A DNA stretch of 26,606 nt, taken from assembly GCA_937902125.1 (NCBI GenBank), contig CALDIB010000016.1, forward strand, positions 1 through 26,606. Reading direction: 5' to 3'. Both the position numbers and the translations under genes were made by a program. The first letter of the stretch is position 1. Every line of letters starts with the position of its first letter. Under the pieces are notes generated by a model. It saw nothing but the letters and a program-made list of their open reading frames with translations. It was not told the origin of the DNA and searched no databases. Of the stretch, positions 6,229 to 14,333 are shown in pieces. Source of the DNA: an uncultured Treponema sp. Its GTDB lineage: Bacteria > Spirochaetota > Spirochaetia > Treponematales > Treponemataceae.

Positions 6229-7444
6229 TCATTTTTGCAAAAAAGAAGTTTTCTCAAGCAAAAAAAAGGCCTCCTTGATTTTGGCGGCGGCTCTTCTTTC
6301 CGCGGCCTGCTCCGCCCAACTTGTTTCTTGCTCCAAGGATTCCCTTCCGGAACAAGAGGCTGAAACAATTTTGATAGAAAAAAAAGCGTCGGAGCACAAG
6401 TGGTTCGCGCTCAACAAAGACGGATTTTCTCCGACAATCTCGCCGCAAAAATCTCCGGCCGTTTTGCAAAAGCCTTGGACAGAAGCCCTTCGCGTTTCAT
6501 GCATGGCGCAAAGTTCCGAAAAAAGCCCTCTTGACATGACTCAGGCGGGCGAGCCCAAAATTTTCGCGCTTGTGAACCGGCTTGGAATAATAGTCATGGC
6601 GCAAAGCGGACTAAAGGTATTTAAAGACCCGCAATTTTTTGAGGAGCGCACGGCGGACAAAATTGTCTTTATGAACGGCTCGCCGATTTATTCAGTTTAC
6701 AGGAACAGCTACTTTAACGAAAAGATTTCAAAGAACCTTCCCTTCCGCCCCTTCTTGATTCAATTCAGCCCGGACTCCGGCGTTTCGTTTCCAATATTGA
6801 CTTACGAAAATTTGTCTCTTCCCGCAAATTCCGAAGTGAACGATTTTTGCTGGGACGGAAAAGAATGGTTTTGCTCAATAAAAAATTACACAGAAAGCGA
6901 GACAAATTTTTCTTACCTAAAATTCAGGCCGGAAACCGCGCTGCTTTCCATTTCGCCTGAAAAAAATTTAATCGCGATTCAAAAATCTTCGGAAGAAGAA
7001 TTCCGTTCCGTCCGAAGGCCAAAAGATTTTTCCGCGGCGCCGGCCAGGGTAAAAAATTTGTTGAAGGGCCTTCCCCAAAACCTAGACTATTATGTTGAAT
7101 GCAAGGATTCAGGGGGAGCCACGGCGCGGGAATTCATTCATTCAAAAATAAAAGACCCCAACAGCATCGCCCGCGCCGTCGTCCAGTTGAGCGCGACTTG
7201 GGTGGCCGCGCTTTTTGAGGACGGAACCCTTTACTTGAACGGCGCCTTATACGCCAACAAGATTTTGAACAACTCAAGAAATTTGGCGCTCCGCCTGCCA
7301 AAGCTTCCCCATGGCTACAAGTACACAGACTTTGGATTTTCGGGAACAACGCTCTTTGCCTCTTGGGAACAAAGCGATTTTTACAAAACCGGCCGCGCGG
7401 GCTTTTTGCAAGTTGACCTAAAAAAAGTTTTATACAAGGACTGA
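6179..7444 (+). CDS. Predicted lipoprotein of unknown function
   Basis: I do not recognise a domain. The N-terminus has a basic region ending SSKKK, then a hydrophobic stretch ASLILAAALLSAA and a spirochete-type lipobox LVSC (Cys at about residue 51), so the mature protein is probably a membrane-anchored lipoprotein. The body has many aromatic-rich short strands such as DFCWDGKEWFCSIKNY and KYTDFGFSGTTLFASW, which would suit a beta-propeller or similar beta fold, but no repeat is clear. The ATG at 6179 overlaps rnhA by 50 nt; a TTG at 6212 (followed by AAAAAAGAAAAT) gives a more usual signal-peptide n-region and may be the true start. It ends 2 nt before the next gene. Confidence 0.85.
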   Translation: MKFATLFAEWKLKKENNHFCKKEVFSSKKKASLILAAALLSAACSAQLVSCSKDSLPEQEAETILIEKKASEHKWFALNKDGFSPTISPQKSPAVLQKPWTEALRVSCMAQSSEKSPLDMTQAGEPKIFALVNRLGIIVMAQSGLKVFKDPQFFEERTADKIVFMNGSPIYSVYRNSYFNEKISKNLPFRPFLIQFSPDSGVSFPILTYENLSLPANSEVNDFCWDGKEWFCSIKNYTESETNFSYLKFRPETALLSISPEKNLIAIQKSSEEEFRSVRRPKDFSAAPARVKNLLKGLPQNLDYYVECKDSGGATAREFIHSKIKDPNSIARAVVQLSATWVAALFEDGTLYLNGALYANKILNNSRNLALRLPKLPHGYKYTDFGFSGTTLFASWEQSDFYKTGRAGFLQVDLKKVLYKD

Positions 7445-7446
7445 GA

Positions 7447-8220
7447 ATGAAAAAAATACTTTTGCTTTTAGCGCTTTTGGCCCTTGCCTCAAATTTTTCT
7501 TTTGCCCAAGATTCCCAAGAAAAAAGCGGCCAAGAGCCAGCCGCAGGAGGAGATTCGCAAAAAGGCGGCGGTAAAAAATTTCAAAACCTTTTTGGCGGCT
7601 CCTACACTCCCGCAAAAAACGGAAAGGAATTTTGGTCCCAAGTTTCGCCCTTTGTAAATCTGGGCGCCAACATCACCATAAACACTGAAAGCAAGCTTAA
7701 AAGCGCTCCAAGCCCCGCCGCCTTCGCGCTTTCCTTTGGAGCCATTTGGCCCAACAAGGCCTTTTTGTCTTTTCAGCCCCGCCTTTCTTTTTGGACAAGC
7801 TACTACTTGTGGGACGGAAAAAACGCCCTGCCCGCCGAAGTGGAAAACAGGACGGCCCTTGTCCTGAACTTCATGCTGGACATTCCCGCCGCCGCCACCT
7901 TTAGGTTTGAAAATTGCCAAGTGGAGGCGGGAGCGGGCCTTGGAATTTTGGCCAGGGCGGCGCTTTTGGCAAACGGAGTTTCGGAAGGCGACACAGGCGC
8001 AAGCGGCAGCGCGGGCGGCGACAAAAACGAAATTCAAAAATGGTTTTGGAAGAACGCCCGCTTTTTATACCCTGAAATTTTCGCCGCCTGGGAATGGAAT
8101 TTTTCTCCAAGAATCGCGGCGGGCTTTGAGGCGCGCTGGTTCATTCCCATCGGCTCCCTCGCCGACGGCCGCGGCCTTACAGAAAGCATAATCGCCCTTT
8201 CCGCAAAATTAATTTTTTAG
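7447..8220 (+). CDS. Predicted exported beta-barrel-like outer-membrane protein
   Basis: A 257-residue protein with a clear signal peptide (MKKILLLLALLALASNFSFA, cleavage expected near residue 20-21). A low-complexity Gln/Gly/Lys segment follows, then alternating short amphipathic strands such as FVNLGANITIN, FLSFQPRLSFWTSYY and IAAGFEARWFIPIG. It ends in Phe (SAKLIF), the C-terminal signature of many outer-membrane barrels recognised by BamA. This suggests a small outer-membrane or periplasmic beta-barrel. A Gly/Ser/Asp-rich insertion lies at about 178-196. It follows the lipoprotein gene by 2 nt, so the two are likely co-translated, perhaps as envelope partners. Family not identified. Confidence 0.8.
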   Translation: MKKILLLLALLALASNFSFAQDSQEKSGQEPAAGGDSQKGGGKKFQNLFGGSYTPAKNGKEFWSQVSPFVNLGANITINTESKLKSAPSPAAFALSFGAIWPNKAFLSFQPRLSFWTSYYLWDGKNALPAEVENRTALVLNFMLDIPAAATFRFENCQVEAGAGLGILARAALLANGVSEGDTGASGSAGGDKNEIQKWFWKNARFLYPEIFAAWEWNFSPRIAAGFEARWFIPIGSLADGRGLTESIIALSAKLIF

Positions 8221-8262
8221 CAAAAAAAATCGCCGAAAATTCGCAAAAACGAAAACTGCCAG

Positions 8263-8302
8263 AAAAAAAAGCCGCGACCATTAAGCCGCGGCCATTTTTT
8301 TT
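8263..8302. terminator. Bidirectional intrinsic terminator between the rnhA operon and thrS
   Basis: GCCGCG (8271-8276), a 10-nt loop and CGCGGC (8287-8292) form a 6-bp GC stem. It is followed by T8 (8295-8302) on the plus strand and preceded by A8 on the same strand, which gives a T-run on the minus strand. It therefore suits the two convergent transcription units ending at 8220 and 8312. Confidence 0.8.
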
Positions 8303-8311
8303 AAGTCAATG

Positions 8312-10063
8312 TCAGATTCCGTTAAAATGCGTCGCAACTTTTTCCTGGACGTATTTTACAAAATCCTCGACTTTCATCGTCTGCTGCTGGAGGCCGCTCG
8401 ACTGCCTAAAGCGGACGGCAACAGTTCCCTCCGCCTGCTCGCGCTCGCCGACAACCAAGATGTAAGGAGTCTTGTGTTCCTTTGTAATCATCTTGATTTT
8501 GGCCTTCATGTTTTCTTCCGACAAGTAAGCCTGGCTTCTGATGTCGGCGGCCAAAAGCGCGTCGTTGACTTTCTTGGCGTAGTCGTCAAAGGCGTTGGAA
8601 ATCGGAACCAGGGCAACCTGCTCAAAGGCAAGCCAGGCCGGGAAGTTTCCGGCGTAATTTTCTATCAAGATTCCCAAGAAGCGCTCAAAGCTTCCAAGGA
8701 CGGCGCGGTGAAGCATTACCGGATGGTGCTTTTGGTTGTCCGCTCCGATGTAAGTGGCGTCAAGGCGCTCGGCGGACGGAAGCTGGTAGTCAACCTGAAT
8801 AGTTCCGCACTGCCATTCCCGGCCAAGGGTGTCATACAACTTGAACTCAAGCTTGGGGCCGTAAAAGGCTCCTTCCTTGGGCTGAATTTCGTATTCCAAG
8901 CCGGCCTCATGGCAAGCGTCGGCCAAGGCTTTTTCGGCGCGCTGCCAAGTAGCCTCGTCGCCAACATGGTCGTCGGGCATCGTCGAAAATTTTACAACCA
9001 AGTCGTCAAAGCCAAAGTCGTGGTAAACGTTCTTTAAAAGCTTGCAGAACTTGGCGACTTCGCTTCCAATCTGGCTTTCTTCGCACAAAATGTGGGCGTC
9101 GTCCTGGACAAAGCCGCGGACGCGCATCACTCCGTGCAAGGTTCCGCTGGGCTCGTTTCGGACATCATGGCCGAACTCGGCCAAGCGCAAGGGCAAGTCT
9201 TTGTAACTGCGCTGGCGGCTTTTAAAAATTTCAAGCGCGCCGGGACAGTTCATGGGCTTTATGGCAAAGAGGCGCTTTTCGCTTTCGGTAATGAACATGT
9301 TCTTTTGGTAGTGGCCCCAGTGTCCGCTTTTTTCCCAAAGGCTTCGGGGCATGATGGCGGGAGTGTTCACTTCAAGGTATCCGTCGCGGCGAACCATTTT
9401 TCTCATGTAGTCCTGCATAGTGGTGTAGATTGTCCATCCGTTGGGGTGCCAGAAAATCTGGCCCGGGTCTTCGGGGTCAAGGTGGAACAAGTCCATCTCC
9501 ACTCCAAGGCGGCGGTGGTCGCGCTTTTCGGCCTCTTCCAACATCTTAAGGTAGTCCTTTAAGTCGTTGGGCTTTTCAAAGGCCACGGCGTAAACGCGGG
9601 TAAGCATGGGCCTTGAGCTGTCGCCCCGCCAATAGGCTCCAGCAAGCTTTGTAAGCTTGAAGCTTTGGGCGTTTATTTCCTTTGTGTTTGAAACGTGGGG
9701 GCCGCGGCAAAGATCGGTAAAGTCGTCTTGGGTGTAAACCGAAATCGTCGCGTCCTCTGGAAGGTCGTTGATAAGTTCCGTCTTAAACTGATGGCCTTCA
9801 AAAAGCTTTAAGGCTTCGGAACGGCTGACTTCCTTTCTGACAAAGTCAAAGTTTCCGGCCAAAATCCGGCGCATTTCTTTTTCCACGGCAGGAAAATCAT
9901 CTTCTGTGATTTTCTTTTCCTTAAAGTCGATGTCGTAGTAAAAGCCGTTTTCAATCGCAGGGCCAATCGCAAATTCCGCTCCAGGGAATAAATGTGAAAT
10001 GGCCTCAGCCATAACATGCGCCAATGAATGGCGGACCGTCTGCAAGTGTTCGTCAGCTGACAT
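8312..10063 (-). CDS. thrS: Threonyl-tRNA synthetase lacking the N-terminal TGS domain
   Basis: Class II synthetase charging tRNA-Thr. The protein has 583 residues, shorter than the ~640 of E. coli because it starts directly at the editing domain. Editing-site ligands are H12 and H16 (HSLAH) plus C119 and H123 (CRGPH). The catalytic zinc ligands are C273 (MNCPGAL), H324 (DDAHIL) and H452 (MLHRAVLGSFERF). The anticodon-binding domain fills about 480-583. The TGS-less form is, from memory, usual in spirochetes such as Borrelia. I chose ATG 10063 because AAAGGAAAA precedes it; the frame is open further upstream but would overlap pfkB. It is 14 nt downstream of pfkB and probably co-transcribed from the promoter at 10986-11014. 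Confidence 0.97.
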   Translation of the reverse strand: MSADEHLQTVRHSLAHVMAEAISHLFPGAEFAIGPAIENGFYYDIDFKEKKITEDDFPAVEKEMRRILAGNFDFVRKEVSRSEALKLFEGHQFKTELINDLPEDATISVYTQDDFTDLCRGPHVSNTKEINAQSFKLTKLAGAYWRGDSSRPMLTRVYAVAFEKPNDLKDYLKMLEEAEKRDHRRLGVEMDLFHLDPEDPGQIFWHPNGWTIYTTMQDYMRKMVRRDGYLEVNTPAIMPRSLWEKSGHWGHYQKNMFITESEKRLFAIKPMNCPGALEIFKSRQRSYKDLPLRLAEFGHDVRNEPSGTLHGVMRVRGFVQDDAHILCEESQIGSEVAKFCKLLKNVYHDFGFDDLVVKFSTMPDDHVGDEATWQRAEKALADACHEAGLEYEIQPKEGAFYGPKLEFKLYDTLGREWQCGTIQVDYQLPSAERLDATYIGADNQKHHPVMLHRAVLGSFERFLGILIENYAGNFPAWLAFEQVALVPISNAFDDYAKKVNDALLAADIRSQAYLSEENMKAKIKMITKEHKTPYILVVGEREQAEGTVAVRFRQSSGLQQQTMKVEDFVKYVQEKVATHFNGI

Positions 10064-10077
10064 AAAGTTTTCCTTTT

Positions 10078-10977
10078 TTATTGAAGGGAGCCGGGGCACT
10101 CGTTTTCCGCGTTGCGGGCGGCGCACCAAGTTCCTTTTTTAAGGGCGGCTGGAATGTCGCCGCTCTTTAAATATTCATGCAAAAAGCCCGCGGCGAAAGC
10201 GTCTCCGCAAGCGGTGGTGTTCACGATTTTCAAATCTTTTTCGGTGTCGGCCTCAAAGACCTTTCCCTTTTGGGCTGCGTACGTGGCCTTGTCTCCGCGA
10301 GTCACAATGAAAATCGTGTCATGCTTTTTGCTGGCTGTCGTGAGGGCGGACTTCAAGCCCGCCACGCCACTTTTTCCTCCAAAGGTAGAAAAGAATTCTT
10401 CCTCATTGATTTTCACAACTGTGGGTTGGCAAGCCTTTAAGGTTCGCTTTAGGTCGTCGCCCCAAAAGTCAACCAGCGTTATTTTTCCAGCGTCAGAAGC
10501 CATTTTGCAAATGTCGCTTGAAAGGCTGTCGGGCCAAATGGCGGGCCGGCTTCCAGCAATCAAAAGAGCGTCCGAATCGCTCAAGCTTTCGGTAACTGCG
10601 TCCAAAAATTCGTCAACTTTGCTTTGAGGCAATTTTTCCAGCGCCGGCTCGCCGACAACAAGCTCGGTGGTGGTGCGGGCGGTCTTGTCAAGAACAGTCC
10701 AGCATTCGCGAGTGTTTCCGGGAATTGTCACAGGGCTGAGCAAAAGAAGGTCCCGCTCCGCAAATTCGGTGAAGCGCTTTTGGTTTTCCTCGCCAAGAGG
10801 ACACACAACGCGGACAGACCCCTGCTCAAGCTGGTTCAAAACCCGGGCCGCGTTCACGGCCTTTCCAGAAGCCCAAACCCCGTATTTTTCGGAACGATTC
10901 ACTTTGTTCAATAAAAAAGTCTTGAACGAAACAGTTCTCTGAATCGTCGGACTCAAGCAAACAGACGTAACTTTCAC
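10078..10977 (-). CDS. PfkB-family sugar kinase, 1-phosphofructokinase/tagatose-6-P kinase-like
   Basis: A 299-residue ribokinase-fold kinase. The N-terminus (SPTIQRTV...NKVNRSEKYGVWASGKAVNAARVL) lines up with the FruK/LacC group, as does KINEEE at 189-194 and the ATP-site/catalytic motif NTTACGDAFAAGF at 253-265 with base D259. Several signature residues deviate: the group's NPSID is SPTIQ here, GGKGxN is SGKAVN, and GAGD is ACGD. Substrate is therefore uncertain; a phosphorylated hexose is the best guess. The start is GTG at 10977, only 8 nt from a TATAAT box. It leads a two-gene unit with thrS, an unusual pairing. Confidence 0.88.
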   Translation of the reverse strand: MKVTSVCLSPTIQRTVSFKTFLLNKVNRSEKYGVWASGKAVNAARVLNQLEQGSVRVVCPLGEENQKRFTEFAERDLLLLSPVTIPGNTRECWTVLDKTARTTTELVVGEPALEKLPQSKVDEFLDAVTESLSDSDALLIAGSRPAIWPDSLSSDICKMASDAGKITLVDFWGDDLKRTLKACQPTVVKINEEEFFSTFGGKSGVAGLKSALTTASKKHDTIFIVTRGDKATYAAQKGKVFEADTEKDLKIVNTTACGDAFAAGFLHEYLKSGDIPAALKKGTWCAARNAENECPGSLQ

Positions 10978-10985
10978 AATTTTCT

Positions 10986-11014
10986 ATTATAGCGAATCGC
11001 GGAATTTTGCGCAA
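10986..11014 (-). promoter_or_regulatory. Promoter of pfkB-thrS, leaderless geometry
   Basis: TTGCGC (11014-11009), a 17-nt spacer and TATAAT (10991-10986) end 8 nt before the GTG start codon. The expected transcription start is about 2 nt upstream of the codon, leaving no room for a Shine-Dalgarno sequence. Confidence 0.6.
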
Positions 11015-11020
11015 TATCGG

Positions 11021-11045
11021 AAAAAAGCCCTTTACCCTCTAGGGC
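11021..11045 (-). terminator. Intrinsic terminator of the nine-gene operon
   Basis: On the minus strand GCCCT (11045-11041), a 9-nt loop and AGGGC (11031-11027) are followed by T6 (11026-11021). The stem includes the TAG stop codon of the last ABC-transporter gene. The pfkB -35 box begins just beyond it. Confidence 0.7.
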
Positions 11046-12232
11046 AAAAGGCACCTAACCTTGTGTCCCGGCTCAACTTCCCTTAAAGGCGGAAGAAGGG
11101 CATGGCACTCGGCCTTGGCGCGGGGGCAACGGTGGGCAAAGGGGCAGCCGCTTTCTTTTGACAAAACGCTCTTCACTTCCACCGATGATTTTTGGCCCTT
11201 GCCCCGCGCCACGTCGAACAAAAGCCTTGTGTATGGATGGCGGGCGCTTTGGAACAAGTTTTGGGCGGCCGCTTCCTCAACTATCGCGCCGCGATACATG
11301 ACGGCTATGCGGTCGCAAAACCAAAGCGCCACTTTTAGGTCGTGGGTTATGAAAATGAAGGAAAGTTTTTTTGAGGAGCGCAAGTCTTGAAGCAAATTCA
11401 ATATTTGTCCCTGAATCGAAACGTCAAGGGCGCTCACAACCTCGTCGCAAATCAAAAGTTCCGGCTCCATAATCAAGGCGCGGGCGATGGAAAGGCGCTG
11501 GCGCTGGCCGCCTGAAAATTCCGACGGCCTCTTTTCTATTTGCGCCTCAGGCAAGCCCACTTCCCCAAAAACTTTTTTTGCCCGAACAAGCAATTCTTCC
11601 TTGCTTGTTTTTTCCGGGGAATGCAAAAAAGCGTCCGTCAAAATTGAAAGGCAGGACATTCTTGGATTAAGGGAGCGGGCGGGATCCTGAAAAACATATT
11701 TGACCTTTCTGCGGTAGCCGTCCAAATCCTTTTTTTTGTAGTCAAAAATATTTTGAGCTTGCAAAATATTTGGGGCAAAAACATTTTCCTGTCCGGGAAT
11801 GCCGCCGCCCGCGCCTTCTTGGGCTTGCAAACCGTTATTGTTTGAAAGACCAAAACTGCCGCCGCTTTCTGGGCTTGCCGCAGTTTTCGGGCAATACAAA
11901 ACGCGGCCGCTTGTGGGCTCATACATTCTCACAAGAAGCCTGGCCGTGGTGCTTTTTCCGCAGCCGGACTCGCCCACAACGCCCAAAGTTTCCCCCCGCG
12001 CCAAGTCAAAGGAAATGTCGTTGACGGCGTAAACCCTTTGACCTTTTTTGGCAAAAAAACCGGCCTCAAGGTCAAAGCTTTTGAACAAATTTTGGACGCT
12101 TAGAATCAGCGGAGAGAACGCCGCGGAAGTTTTTGGGCTTGCGGCAGTTTTTGTTTTTGCCGCCGCGTTTTGCTCTTGAGAAAGATTCCGGCTCGCGGCA
12201 TTTTGGGCTTGCGCATTTTTTTCGTCGCTCAT
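11039..12232 (-). CDS. Oligopeptide/dipeptide ABC transporter ATPase, OppF/DppF-like
   Basis: A 397-residue ABC ATPase powering an Opp/Dpp-type importer. Walker A GESGCGKS is at 87-94, the Q-loop at VFQDP (180-184), signature FSGGQRQR at 239-246, Walker B LLICDEV at 259-265 and H-loop ITHDL at 295-299. The C-terminal SGCPFAHRCPRAKAEC is the Cys-rich tail of the Opp/Dpp family. Two low-complexity segments are odd: residues 1-40 (Ala/Gln/Asn/Lys) and an insertion at about 114-162 between Walker A and the Q-loop. Both contain KTAASP. ATG 12232 was chosen because it overlaps the preceding gene's TGA (ATGA); the open frame upstream lies inside that gene. Confidence 0.93.
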   Translation of the reverse strand: MSDEKNAQAQNAASRNLSQEQNAAAKTKTAASPKTSAAFSPLILSVQNLFKSFDLEAGFFAKKGQRVYAVNDISFDLARGETLGVVGESGCGKSTTARLLVRMYEPTSGRVLYCPKTAASPESGGSFGLSNNNGLQAQEGAGGGIPGQENVFAPNILQAQNIFDYKKKDLDGYRRKVKYVFQDPARSLNPRMSCLSILTDAFLHSPEKTSKEELLVRAKKVFGEVGLPEAQIEKRPSEFSGGQRQRLSIARALIMEPELLICDEVVSALDVSIQGQILNLLQDLRSSKKLSFIFITHDLKVALWFCDRIAVMYRGAIVEEAAAQNLFQSARHPYTRLLFDVARGKGQKSSVEVKSVLSKESGCPFAHRCPRAKAECHALLPPLREVEPGHKVRCLLP

Positions 12233-14325
12233 AGTTTTGCCTCCCCTTCCTTCCAGCAAGAAAAGTCTTCCCGCCTGCATTCCTCTTTTGCAAAAGCGCA
12301 GCGGGGGCCAAAGGGACAACCCGGCGGCGGATTTTTTGGGTTGGCCACCGCGCCAGGAATTGAAACAAGCCTTTGATCTTTATAGCTTGTTCCAAATTTT
12401 GGAAGGGCGTTTAAAAGCGCCTTGGTGTAAGGATTTTTTGGATTCTCGCAAATCTCCGAAGCGCTTCCCTCTTCCATAATCAAGCCGCCATACATGACAA
12501 TAACGCGGTCTGAAATCTGCGCCACCAAATCCAAGTTGTGGGAAATGAAGATTATGGAAAGGCCCCGCTTTTTCTTCAACTCCAAAAGCAGGCTCACGAT
12601 TTGCGCCTGTATCGTAACGTCAAGCGCTGTGGTCGGCTCGTCGGCAATCAAAAGCTCGGCGTTTTGCGCCAAGGCAAGCGCGATTCCAATTCTTTGCAGC
12701 TGGCCGCCGGAAAACTGGTGGGGATAATTTTTAAGCCGGCTCATTGGATCGGGAAGGCCCACTTCCTCCAAAATTTTCGCGGCCCGCCCGTCGCTTTCTT
12801 TTCTTGTGATTTTCGGCTCTGAAATTCTATACAGCTCAAAGAAAACGCTTCCGATGTTTTGCAAGGGGTCAAAGGAGCGGCCCGGCTCTTGAAGAACAAG
12901 CGCGATTTTTTTACCTCTGTAAGAACGAAGCTCTTTTTGGCTCATGGCCGAAAGATCCGCTCCGTCAAAAATTATTTTTCCCGAAACGCGGGCGTTTGAC
13001 GGAAGCAAGCCCGGAATGGCCGTGGAGCTTACGGACTTTCCGCTTCCCGACTCTCCCACAATTCCTAGAATTTCTCCCCGCTTGACATAATAGCTTATTC
13101 CGCGAACAGCTTGCGCAGCCGGCTGATTGGAGTCAAGGCTTTCAAAACTGACCCGCAAGTTTTGGATTTTTAGAAGGGCGTCATCGGGGGCGACTTTTTG
13201 TTCAACCAAAGGGTCACGCTCGGTCTTGGCGGCCGCGTCTTTTTTGTCCCCGGCCTTCATAGTCTTTTTTCTCTTCCATGTGGGAAAAATGGCGTGATAA
13301 GGATCAAAGTAGTCCCGCATGGCGTCGCCCAAAAAGTTAAAGGCAAGGGTCACAAAAAGCAAAAGCCAGACAGGATTTAAAAGCCAAGGATAGCGGCTTA
13401 AATTTGAAAGCGTGGATATTTCCCTGTTAATCATGGAACCCCAGCTTACAGCGGGGTCGGCGATTCCCAAACCCAAATAAGAAAGGGTCGTCTCGCTCAT
13501 AATGAAGCCGGGAACGCTTAGAGCCGCGCTCACAATCAAAAGGCTTGAAATCTGCGGAATGATGTGCCTAAAAATTATCGCAAGAGGAGGAAGGCTTTCC
13601 AGCGCGGCGTTTTGAACAAAGTCTTCCCGCTTGATGGCGTGCGCCATTCCGCGAATCGTTCTGGCGCTTCCGGGCCAACCCACCAGAGAAAGAATCATCG
13701 TTATTATCATGTAGCTTGTTCCGCTGTCCAGCTTTGAATTTAAAAGAGAGCGCAAAAACAAAATTAAATACAAGGACGGAACAAGCATGAAAAATTCCGC
13801 GAAGCGCATAATGGCCCAATCGCATTTTCCGCCAAAGTAGCCGGCGGCGCCGCCAAAGACAAGGGCCAAAAGCAAGCTGACGGCGGTGGCCACAAATCCG
13901 ATTGTAAGGGAAATGCGGCTTCCGTAAACCATGCGGCTGAACATGTCGCGGCCAAGATTGTCGGCGCCTAAAATGTAAACCGGCCTTGACGGGTCTTGGG
14001 TTCCAAACAAGTGGCGGCTGCAAGGAATCAAGCCCAAAAGTTTGTAGGCTTCTCCCTTGGCAAAAAAGCGGACTTTGACTTCCGAACCTTTGACAAAAGC
14101 GTATTTCCAATTTATCATGCTTATGGCCTTGGCTTCCCGCGCCGCAAGGCCCTCTTTTGTCAGGCGCAAATTTGCCGGGTGGAAGGTGTTTTCCTCAAAA
14201 GTCAACGTGGGCGAATAAGGCGCCACAAATTCCGCGAAAATCATTGTCAAATACATGAGCGCCAAAAAAATGACGCCAAAAAACGCCAAGGGCCTTTTTT
14301 TTAGGTAAGACAAAAACTTTTTCAT
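12229..14325 (-). CDS. Opp/Dpp-type permease-ATPase fusion (OppC-OppD)
   Basis: One 698-residue chain joins two normally separate subunits of an oligopeptide-type importer. Residues 1-346 are an OppC/DppC permease: TM1 near 13-32, a long periplasmic segment with FAKGEAYKLLGLIPCSRHLFGTQ, then GADNLGRDMFSR, further TMs and an EAA-type loop near 242-262. A charged linker (about 347-385) leads into an OppD/DppD ATPase with Walker A GESGSGKS at 424-431, signature FSGGQLQR at 538-545, Walker B LLIADEP at 558-564 and the Cys-containing tail PPGCPFGPRC. No stop or frameshift separates the parts. An in-frame ATG at the linker (residue 356, GGAAGAG about 10 nt upstream) could also yield a free ATPase. 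I chose ATG 14325 (GAGGG at 5 nt); a GTG at 14337 overlaps the upstream stop. Confidence 0.93.
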   Translation of the reverse strand: MKKFLSYLKKRPLAFFGVIFLALMYLTMIFAEFVAPYSPTLTFEENTFHPANLRLTKEGLAAREAKAISMINWKYAFVKGSEVKVRFFAKGEAYKLLGLIPCSRHLFGTQDPSRPVYILGADNLGRDMFSRMVYGSRISLTIGFVATAVSLLLALVFGGAAGYFGGKCDWAIMRFAEFFMLVPSLYLILFLRSLLNSKLDSGTSYMIITMILSLVGWPGSARTIRGMAHAIKREDFVQNAALESLPPLAIIFRHIIPQISSLLIVSAALSVPGFIMSETTLSYLGLGIADPAVSWGSMINREISTLSNLSRYPWLLNPVWLLLFVTLAFNFLGDAMRDYFDPYHAIFPTWKRKKTMKAGDKKDAAAKTERDPLVEQKVAPDDALLKIQNLRVSFESLDSNQPAAQAVRGISYYVKRGEILGIVGESGSGKSVSSTAIPGLLPSNARVSGKIIFDGADLSAMSQKELRSYRGKKIALVLQEPGRSFDPLQNIGSVFFELYRISEPKITRKESDGRAAKILEEVGLPDPMSRLKNYPHQFSGGQLQRIGIALALAQNAELLIADEPTTALDVTIQAQIVSLLLELKKKRGLSIIFISHNLDLVAQISDRVIVMYGGLIMEEGSASEICENPKNPYTKALLNALPKFGTSYKDQRLVSIPGAVANPKNPPPGCPFGPRCAFAKEECRREDFSCWKEGEAKL

Positions 14326-14333
14326 GCCGGCCC

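Noticed and set aside
8309..9037. Open frame of 242 codons on the plus strand opposite thrS
   Set aside because: It is the antisense shadow of a strongly conserved gene; the translation has no domain and no promoter or ribosome site.
10064..10129. Longer N-terminus for ThrS
   Set aside because: It would overlap the pfkB gene end; AAAGGAAAA precedes ATG 10063 and the product from there starts right at the editing domain.
12229..13262. Separate oppD gene starting at the linker ATG
   Set aside because: The upstream permease frame continues into it without a stop, so a fusion is the primary call; internal initiation is noted only as a possibility.
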